The position numbers were made by a program, and so were the translations under genes. From Phyllobacteriaceae bacterium (GTDB lineage Bacteria; Pseudomonadota; Alphaproteobacteria; Rhizobiales; Devosiaceae), in contig JAAZLP010000419.1 of NCBI GenBank assembly GCA_012799265.1, forward strand, positions 1 to 6,708: 6,708 nucleotides of DNA. The letters are read 5' to 3'. Positions 1 through 4,670 of this stretch are shown piece after piece. The notes under the pieces were generated by a model. It saw only the letters and a program-made list of their open reading frames with translations. It was not told the origin of the DNA and searched no databases. Numbering within the stretch: position 1 is the first letter of the stretch; each line of letters starts with the position of its first letter.

Positions 1-764
1 AGAAGCAGGGTCTGGCTAATTATTTCTCACCTGAAGCGGTAAGCCTTTCCATGAGCGGCTCTGGCGGCGTCATGGGCGGTACCGCCATGGATAATTCCGG
101 GAACCTGATGTCCGGATCGTCGTCAGACGTGGTGCAGGAAGAGCCTGCTGCATCGCGCAATCCGGTGGCCGAACAGCCCAGTTCTTCAGAGGGTGGTACG
201 CCCCGGGCGCGCGGTAGTGAGGAGCGCGCAAGCAGCGACAGCGAGTTCAATCTGCAGGCGGTCGACACACAGGCCTTCCACAGTGCCGCGGCCAGTATCA
301 AGCAGGCCTGGCAGTCCATGCCGGAGATCACGCCCTTCATGGACAATCTCCTCGTCGATCAGACCGAAGAGGGGCTCGATATTCAGATCATGGACCAGCA
401 GGGTCGAGCCATGTTCCCGGAAGGGTCCAAATATCCGCTCGAGCACACGCGCGCGGCGATTGCTGCGATCGCGCCGATCCTTCAGCAGCTCAATGCGCAG
501 GTCAGCATTTCCGGGCATACGGCGGCCGGCGGGCGCTATGACAATCCGCGCTATGGGCCGTGGGAGTTGTCGGCAGATCGCGCAAATGTGGTGCGGTCGG
601 TTCTGGGTGAGTTCGGGCTCAGCGATGACCGGGTGAAGTCCGTGGCCGGACGGGCGACTGACGAACCTTTCTTCCCCAACGATCCCTATATGGCCGCCAA
701 TCAGCGGGTGAAGATCACCGTGCTGCACACGCCGCCGCCGGTGCCGGCAGGGCTCAAGCCTTAA
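1..764 (+). CDS. motB: Flagellar motor stator protein MotB, C-terminal part (5' end outside window)
   Basis: MotB is the stator subunit that anchors the MotA/MotB proton channel to peptidoglycan so it can drive the flagellar rotor. The reading frame is open from the window edge (first full codon at 3), so the N-terminal membrane helix and plug lie upstream. About 253 residues are visible. First comes a segment beginning KQGLANYFSPEAVSLS, typical of the region after the MotB plug. Next is a Ser/Gly/Glu-rich low-complexity linker, then an OmpA-like domain (about 150-480 codons' worth of DNA from 340 to 735). Diagnostic motifs are ISGHT (507-521), WELSADRAN (561-587) and the closing NQRVKITVL. 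The Asp that usually follows GHT is Ala here (522-524). The C-terminus is a short Pro-rich tail. The stop (762-764) overlaps the stop of the convergent acetyltransferase gene. The family call is firm; the choice of MotB over a generic OmpA-like protein rests on the linker and the WELSADRAN motif. Confidence 0.88.
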   Translation, partial: KQGLANYFSPEAVSLSMSGSGGVMGGTAMDNSGNLMSGSSSDVVQEEPAASRNPVAEQPSSSEGGTPRARGSEERASSDSEFNLQAVDTQAFHSAAASIKQAWQSMPEITPFMDNLLVDQTEEGLDIQIMDQQGRAMFPEGSKYPLEHTRAAIAAIAPILQQLNAQVSISGHTAAGGRYDNPRYGPWELSADRANVVRSVLGEFGLSDDRVKSVAGRATDEPFFPNDPYMAANQRVKITVLHTPPPVPAGLKP

Positions 765-1228
765 AGGTAGAGTTTGAACCCTTCATGCGTGGCTTCGAAG
801 CCGAGCTTCCGATAGAAGCGGTGCGCATCTGTGCGCACCTTGTTGGAGGTAAGCTGCACAAGGGAGCAGCCTGCACGGCGGCATTCCTCAATCGCCCAGG
901 TCACCATTTCCGAGCCAAGGCCATTGCCGCGTTGATCGGCGCGAATATGGACATTTTCAAGCATGCCTCGCCGCGCGCCGAAACGTGGGAGGCCCGGAAT
1001 TATGCTGATCTGCAGGGTGCCGACCACCTGACCGTCGCGGTCGGCGACGATGAGGCGGTGGTTGGGATCGGCGGCGATGTCGTCAAAAGCGGCGCGATAG
1101 CGCGGGTCGGTCAGCGTTGCCGGATCAAGAGGCGGCGTGTCGGCACCCCTCGCATCGCCTGCATGGCTGAGGGTCAGGATTGTCGAGATGTCGTCTGGTG
1201 TCGAGTCCCGGAATAGCAGCGTGGACAT
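761..1228 (-). CDS. GNAT-family N-acetyltransferase
   Basis: A 155-residue single-domain GNAT enzyme, which would transfer an acetyl group from acetyl-CoA to an amine; the substrate cannot be told from sequence. The start MSTLLFRDSTPDDI is the usual beta-1/alpha-1 opening. GQVVGTLQISIIPG (about 65-78) is beta-4. ENVHIRADQRGNGLG (about 91-105) carries the acetyl-CoA pyrophosphate-binding Q/RxxGxG/A motif. AHRFYRKLGFEATHEGF (about 135-151) holds the conserved Tyr139 and the RKLGF turn. Length is normal for a lone GNAT domain. The ATG lies 1 nt after the TGA of the upstream permease gene, with an AGGG stretch 5 nt before it inside the permease 3' end, so translation is probably coupled. It is the last gene of the ABC transporter unit. 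Its TAA is shared head-on with motB, and no terminator was seen beyond it. Confidence 0.9.
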   Translation of the reverse strand: MSTLLFRDSTPDDISTILTLSHAGDARGADTPPLDPATLTDPRYRAAFDDIAADPNHRLIVADRDGQVVGTLQISIIPGLPRFGARRGMLENVHIRADQRGNGLGSEMVTWAIEECRRAGCSLVQLTSNKVRTDAHRFYRKLGFEATHEGFKLYL

Positions 1229-1229
1229 A

Positions 1230-2762
1230 TCAGCCCTTTCTCGGCGCGAGGAGGCGCGCCAGGCCTAGCACGAGCAGCGCGAAGAGAGCGGCGCCGATGG
1301 CCATGATGGAGTTGCCTGCCCACAGCGCACCTGTGCCTGCCCAGAGGATGGATGAAAGCGCTTCGGTGATGGTGGCGATGCGTGAGGCGGTGTGGCGGCG
1401 GCGAAACTGCGAGCGTTTGCCGGGGACGCGGAACCAGAGCTGGATGGCGGTGGACGAGGCGGCGGCGAGGCCACCACAGACTGCAACGGCAAGCGCCATA
1501 GGTGGGGTGATGAAGAGCAGGGCAATGATCATCGGCGCGAGCAGCGCGATGATGATCGACAGCACTGCCTCTACCTTGGCGCGGAGCAGGGTAGAGGGTG
1601 CGATGGGCGCCGTGGTGACGAGATCGGCGGCGTCTTCACCTGATATGGCGAGCCAGGCGAGACCGCCGGCCAACTGGCCTGCGGCCATGACGAGGACCGG
1701 CACGATGACGATGAAGGTCGAGCCCGAGGAGCCGTAATTGACCCAGAGCAGCAGGGCTGGCGGCAGCATGTAGAGCAGTTGCATCAGCGTCTGGGACAGA
1801 AGCCAGGGATCGCGCTGGAGGAGTTTCCATTCCTTGCGGCGCAGCGTCTGGCGCTGGCTGCGGGGCGCGAAGGCGGTCGATGAGGCGCGGCGGGTGCTGC
1901 GGATATGGTTGAGCCCGGCGGCGGCGCTGGCGAGGCGCGCATAGCTTGGAGCCACGAAGATGATTGTGGCGAGGAGAATGCAGAAGCCGAGGATGGCAAG
2001 GGCAATGCCTTCGCCAACACTACCCATGGCGGCGCGGGCGGGCATCCAGAGGAGGCTGGTGGCGTCCGGCGCGGCGGCGATCAGTTGCGGCGACTGGAAG
2101 AGGGCGAGGCGCGAAAACCCACCTTCGGACAGAATGGCTGCGGCCTGAATGCCAATGACGAAGCCGGCGCCGACAATGCCGGCGACGATCTGGGCGAGGA
2201 GGCGTGTGCGGCGGGGGCCTGCGAGGCGGAAGAGAAGGCGCGTGGTGCCGATGGCGATGGCGACTGAGAGGGAGGCAAAGCAGGCGAGGACCAGATAGGC
2301 GGAAAGCCAGTGGGGCCCGTCCTGTATCGTCAGCGATATCACCAGCGGGCTGATCAGCAGGCCCGACAGCATGAAAGTGCCGAGGAAGACGGCGGCCGAG
2401 CGGACTGCGAAGAGGCGCGCGGGCGAGGCCGGGGAGGAGAGGATCAGATCAAGATCGGATCGGGTGTAGTAGACGCGTGTCACTGACTCCAGAGCCTGGG
2501 AGAGGGTGACGGTCCAGAAGAGGAAGATGGTACCAGTGACGGTGACGAGGACTGGTTTGTCGATGACGATGCCATCCTGAACCGCTGGTCGGACGGCAAA
2601 CCAGGCGATGAGGAACATCAGCGCATAGACGAGGCCGCCGCCGATAAGCCAGCCGAAGGCGCGGCTGCGCTTGCCACCGGTAGCGGCGGCCATGGCGTCG
2701 CGCCAGCCCAGACGCAGCTCATGGCGCGCCAGCCAGGGCAGGGTGCCGGGGGCGGCGATCAC
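1230..2762 (-). CDS. ABC-2 type transporter permease, about 12 predicted membrane helices, internally duplicated
   Basis: A 510-residue integral membrane protein, the channel-forming partner of the ATPase encoded just upstream. By hydropathy read by eye, helices lie near residues 37-58, 71-91, 119-145, 152-175, 188-212 and 252-275. A second set lies near 326-345, 349-372, 395-420, 421-442, 464-483 and 485-506. A basic cytosolic loop (about 285-312) separates the halves. Each half starts with a similar amphipathic stretch (LARHELRLGWRD at 11-22; LRRKEWKLLQRD at 307-318). Each half also carries a DL....P..P..L...R/K segment (105-121 and 380-396), so the protein looks like two fused half-permeases. 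The start is GTG at 2762-2760, overlapping the ATPase stop as GTGA, with AGGGGAG about 9 nt upstream. Its TGA is 1 nt from the acetyltransferase ATG. Family-level assignment (ABC-2 exporter permease) is well supported. The substrate is unknown. Confidence 0.85.
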   Translation of the reverse strand: MIAAPGTLPWLARHELRLGWRDAMAAATGGKRSRAFGWLIGGGLVYALMFLIAWFAVRPAVQDGIVIDKPVLVTVTGTIFLFWTVTLSQALESVTRVYYTRSDLDLILSSPASPARLFAVRSAAVFLGTFMLSGLLISPLVISLTIQDGPHWLSAYLVLACFASLSVAIAIGTTRLLFRLAGPRRTRLLAQIVAGIVGAGFVIGIQAAAILSEGGFSRLALFQSPQLIAAAPDATSLLWMPARAAMGSVGEGIALAILGFCILLATIIFVAPSYARLASAAAGLNHIRSTRRASSTAFAPRSQRQTLRRKEWKLLQRDPWLLSQTLMQLLYMLPPALLLWVNYGSSGSTFIVIVPVLVMAAGQLAGGLAWLAISGEDAADLVTTAPIAPSTLLRAKVEAVLSIIIALLAPMIIALLFITPPMALAVAVCGGLAAASSTAIQLWFRVPGKRSQFRRRHTASRIATITEALSSILWAGTGALWAGNSIMAIGAALFALLVLGLARLLAPRKG

Positions 2763-3502
2763 GCGGCTTGGCTCCCCTGCGCGACTAGGTCGAGGAAGAT
2801 ATCTTCGAGCGTGCTTTCGCGGCCCAGCCGGGTGCGTAGTTCGGCAAGCGTGCCTTCGGCGATGAGGCGACCATCGGCGATGACGCCAATGCGTTCGGCC
2901 ATGCGTTCGGCGACTTCGAGAATGTGGGTGGTCATGATGACAGTGACGCCGGTCGCGACCTTTTCGCGGAGCACGTCCTTGACCTGCCGGGCCGAGCCGG
3001 CGTCGAGGCCGGTAAGTGGCTCATCGAGGATGATCACTTTGGGATCGTGGACCAGAGCGCCGGCGAGGGCCACCTTCTGCAGCATGCCCTTGGAAAAGCC
3101 GCCGCAGAGCTCATTGGCGTGGGGGGCGAGGCCGAGCCAGTCGATCAGCTCGTGCGCGGTTTTCTGCGCGAGCGCGGGTTCAACTTCCCAGAGCCCCGAC
3201 ACAAATTCGAGATATTCGAGCGGCGTCAGGCGGTCATAGACCATGGGCTCGTCTGACACCCAGGCCATGACGCGCTTGGCGGCGATAGGGTCTGCGAGGG
3301 CGTCGATACCGAAGATGGATATGGAGCCGGCGTCGGGTTTGAGGAGGCCAGCCACCATGCGCAGGATGGTGGTCTTGCCCGCGCCATTGGGGCCCAGCAG
3401 GGCATAGAATTCACCCGCGGCAATGGTGAGATCGACGCCTTTGACCACGGGGCGGTCAAAGGATTTCGTGAGCCCCGAAAGGGCAAGTGCAGGGCTGGTC
3501 AT
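2759..3502 (-). CDS. ABC transporter ATP-binding protein (ABC-2/exporter type)
   Basis: A 247-residue nucleotide-binding subunit that would hydrolyse ATP at the inner membrane to power the permease encoded downstream. With the ATG at 3502 as residue 1, Walker A is GPNGAGKT (37-44). The signature is FSKGM (136-140) in place of LSGGQ. Walker B is VIILDE (156-161), followed by the D-loop segment LTGLD (163-167) and the H-loop His193 in TTH. The usual Q-loop Gln is not obvious: the segment reads AWVSDEP (80-86), like exporter relatives that have LPEEP there. The C-terminus (ADGRLIAEGTLAEL, then STLEDIFLDLV) is typical of ABC-2 drug/Na+/antibiotic exporter ATPases. I chose the ATG at 3502 because the only in-frame extension begins at a TTG (3514) inside an inverted repeat with no ribosome site. 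The ATG itself also has no clear Shine-Dalgarno sequence. This is the first gene of a three-gene unit, overlapping the permease by 4 nt. Confidence 0.92.
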   Translation of the reverse strand: MTSPALALSGLTKSFDRPVVKGVDLTIAAGEFYALLGPNGAGKTTILRMVAGLLKPDAGSISIFGIDALADPIAAKRVMAWVSDEPMVYDRLTPLEYLEFVSGLWEVEPALAQKTAHELIDWLGLAPHANELCGGFSKGMLQKVALAGALVHDPKVIILDEPLTGLDAGSARQVKDVLREKVATGVTVIMTTHILEVAERMAERIGVIADGRLIAEGTLAELRTRLGRESTLEDIFLDLVAQGSQAA

Positions 3503-3510
3503 GGCAAAAC

Positions 3511-3524
3511 CCAATAAATATTGG
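3511..3524. repeat. Inverted repeat CCAATA-AA-TATTGG in the ABC operon leader
   Basis: A perfect 6-bp inverted repeat with a 2-nt centre, ending 8 nt upstream of the ATPase ATG (3502, minus strand). It is followed at once by a second short palindrome, TGGCGCCA (3522-3529). Its AT-rich character contrasts with the surrounding GC-rich DNA, and it sits where an operator or a -10 element would fall. Chance cannot be excluded for a repeat this short. No regulator is identified for it. Confidence 0.35.
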
Positions 3525-3602
3525 CGCCAGACTAGGGTGCAGGTGTTTCAGGGCCGTTTATCGGCAGGATTAAGAAATACTGGCCAGGTGATGCGCAAAA
3601 CA

Positions 3603-3626
3603 AAAGGCCGCCCGAAGGCGGCCTTT
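3603..3626 (-). terminator. Intrinsic terminator of ohr (10-bp stem, UUCG loop)
   Basis: Read on the minus strand, AAAGGCCGCC, a TTCG loop and GGCGGCCTTT form a perfect 10-bp stem. It is followed by a T-rich tract (TTTTGTTTTG from the stem end onward). It begins 21 nt after the ohr stop, which is where a Rho-independent terminator belongs. On the plus strand the hairpin is followed by a poor T tract, so the signal is directional. It insulates the downstream ABC operon from ohr read-through. Confidence 0.9.
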
Positions 3627-3647
3627 CATTTGGTAGGTTTTTAGTGA

Positions 3648-4082
3648 TCAGGCGACGGTCAGCTGCACGTCGACATTGCCCCGAGTGGCGTTGGAATAGG
3701 GGCAGATCTGGTGTGCCTTGTGAACCAGATCTTCGGCCTGTGACTTGTCGAAGCCCGGGATGGAGACCTTGAGTTCGACGGCGATGTTGAAGCCAGCGCC
3801 ATTGGCGTTTTCGCCGAATGAAACGGCAGCGTCGATGGTGGTCTCGTCGGGCACCTTCACCTTTTCGCCGCGTGCGACGGCCTTGAGGGCGCCCAGGAAG
3901 CAGGCGGAATAGCCGACCGCAAAGAGCTGTTCGGGATTGGTGCCGGGGCCGTCATTGCCGCCCATGGCCTTTGGGGTATCGAGGGTCACTTCAAGACGGC
4001 CATCGTCGGTCTTGCTGGTGCCGGTACGGCCACCGGTGGTGTGGGCGTGGGCGGTATAGACTGCGGCTTTGATGCTGCTCAT
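3648..4082 (-). CDS. ohr: Organic hydroperoxide resistance protein Ohr (OsmC family)
   Basis: Ohr is a cytosolic thiol peroxidase that reduces organic and fatty-acid hydroperoxides, with lipoylated proteins as the known electron donors in the family. The protein has 144 residues, the normal Ohr length. The peroxidatic Cys61 lies in GYSACFLGAL and the resolving Cys127 in HQICPYSNATRGN. The catalytic partners Arg19 (TTGGRTG) and Glu51 (NPEQLF) fall at the positions known from characterised Ohr proteins. The motif set separates Ohr from OsmC proper. The start at 4082 is fixed by a good ribosome site (GAGGAGA on the minus strand, 4091-4097, 8 nt away). A longer frame to 4244 would run through the promoter and operator. 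It is divergent from ohrR and is expected to be induced by organic peroxide through OhrR. A strong terminator follows the gene. Confidence 0.97.
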   Translation of the reverse strand: MSSIKAAVYTAHAHTTGGRTGTSKTDDGRLEVTLDTPKAMGGNDGPGTNPEQLFAVGYSACFLGALKAVARGEKVKVPDETTIDAAVSFGENANGAGFNIAVELKVSIPGFDKSQAEDLVHKAHQICPYSNATRGNVDVQLTVA

Positions 4083-4090
4083 GGGGAACG

Positions 4091-4097
4091 TCTCCTC
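4091..4097 (-). promoter_or_regulatory. Ribosome binding site of ohr
   Basis: GAGGAGA on the minus strand, 8 nt before the ATG at 4082. It decides this start over the longer open frame that continues to 4244. Confidence 0.8.
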
Positions 4098-4111
4098 GTT
4101 GGATGGGCATT

Positions 4112-4140
4112 TGTATAATGCACAATTCAATTGTGCGCAA
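4112..4140 (-). promoter_or_regulatory. Candidate ohr promoter
   Basis: On the minus strand, TTGCGC (4135-4140) and TATACA (4112-4117) are separated by 17 nt and could serve as -35 and -10 boxes. Both match the sigma-70 consensus only partly (3/6 and 4/6). The inverted repeat at 4120-4136 fills the spacer and touches the -35 box, so a bound repressor would block polymerase. The placement is inferred from spacing and context. Confidence 0.5.
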
Positions 4141-4146
4141 TATAAG
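4119..4146 (+). promoter_or_regulatory. Candidate ohrR promoter
   Basis: On the plus strand, TGCACA (4119-4124) and TATAAG (4141-4146; 5/6 to TATAAT) are separated by 16 nt. The transcript would start near 4153, leaving a leader of about 35 nt before the ohrR ATG. The same operator lies between these boxes, which would allow autorepression. The -35 box is weak. Confidence 0.45.
4120..4136. promoter_or_regulatory. OhrR operator (17-nt inverted repeat)
   Basis: GCACAATT-C-AATTGTGC is a perfect 8-bp inverted repeat in the ohr/ohrR divergent spacer. Its core, ACAATT...AATTGT, matches the inverted repeat known for OhrR operators in Xanthomonas and Bacillus (TACAATT/AATTGTA type). It overlaps the candidate promoters of both genes. 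Binding by this OhrR is inferred, though the match and location are strong. Confidence 0.85.
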
Positions 4147-4186
4147 TTTGTGCGATAGAAGTGGCGCCGTGATTTCCGAGGTGAGG

Positions 4187-4642
4187 ATGGCCCATCAGAC
4201 CATGCCGACCATCGACCAGATGCTGTGCTTTGCCGTTTACGCAACGGGCCACGCCTTCACGCGGTTCTACAAGCCGCGGCTGGATGCACTGGACCTAACG
4301 TATCCGCAGTATCTGGTGTTTCTTGTGCTGTGGGAGCAGGACGATGTGACGGTGAAGGCGCTGGGCGAGCGACTGTTCCTTGATAGCGGGACGATCACGC
4401 CGCTGATCAAGCGGCTTGAGGCACGGGGACTGGTGACGCGGCGGCGGGACGAGGACGATGAGCGGCAGGTGCGGATCCGGCTGACCAAGGAAGGGCGGGA
4501 CCTCAAGGCGAGGGCTTTTTCCATCCCCCTAGCGGTGATCGAAGGGACTGGCCTCACGCAGGATGGCGCGGGGGCGATGCGCGAGGAGTTGCTGGCTTTG
4601 CGCGCGAGGCTGGATGCGGCGCTTTCGGCGCAGGATAAATAG
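4187..4642 (+). CDS. ohrR: MarR-family organic-peroxide-sensing repressor OhrR
   Basis: OhrR is a dimeric winged-helix repressor that leaves its operator when a reactive cysteine is oxidised by organic hydroperoxide. With the start at 4187 the protein has 151 residues. The N-terminal sensing segment IDQMLCFAVYATGHAF carries Cys14. The hallmark LTYPQYLVFLVLWEQD follows (about 38-53; its tyrosines are known to hydrogen-bond the sensing Cys). The winged helix runs from VKALGERLFLDSGTITPLIKRLEARGLV to the wing RRRDEDDERQVRIRLT. The C-terminal helices serve dimerisation. Cys14 is the only cysteine, so the resolving Cys of two-Cys OhrR proteins is missing. The start is supported by GAGG at 4178-4181, 5 nt before the ATG. 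The open frame back to 4103 would cross the operator, and an ATG at 4202 is a lesser alternative. Divergent from ohr and probably autorepressed. Confidence 0.95.
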   Translation: MAHQTMPTIDQMLCFAVYATGHAFTRFYKPRLDALDLTYPQYLVFLVLWEQDDVTVKALGERLFLDSGTITPLIKRLEARGLVTRRRDEDDERQVRIRLTKEGRDLKARAFSIPLAVIEGTGLTQDGAGAMREELLALRARLDAALSAQDK

Positions 4643-4662
4643 GGGCGCCCCGTAGGGCGCCC
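4643..4662. terminator. GC-rich hairpin between convergent ohrR and cpdB
   Basis: GGGCGCCC, a 4-nt loop (CGTA) and GGGCGCCC form a perfect 8-bp stem, starting right at the ohrR stop and ending 8 nt from the cpdB stop. No T run follows on the plus strand. On the minus strand a modest CTATTTATCC follows. It probably acts as a shared, bidirectional terminator or transcript-end stabiliser. Confidence 0.55.
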
Positions 4663-4670
4663 GCACATGA

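Noticed and set aside
791..802. Perfect palindrome GGCTTCGAAGCC
   Set aside because: It lies inside the acetyltransferase coding region at the conserved GFEA turn, with no T tract near it. Codon choice explains it well enough.
1180..1737. Plus-strand open frames opposite the permease gene
   Set aside because: Their composition is skewed (Ala, Arg, Met, Ser-rich) as expected of an antisense shadow of a hydrophobic protein, and the minus-strand gene is well supported.
3503..3514. TTG start four codons upstream of the ATPase ATG
   Set aside because: A rare start codon with no ribosome site, lying inside an inverted repeat. The ATG at 3502 gives the usual short N-terminus before the first beta strand.
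4103..4186. N-terminal extension of ohrR from an upstream ATG
   Set aside because: It would place the operator and the -10 box inside the coding region. The ATG at 4187 has a GAGG ribosome site and gives a normal OhrR N-terminus.
4083..4244. N-terminal extension of ohr
   Set aside because: It would translate through the operator and promoter region and into the ohrR gene. The ATG at 4082 has a good ribosome site and gives the standard Ohr numbering (Arg19, Glu51, Cys61).
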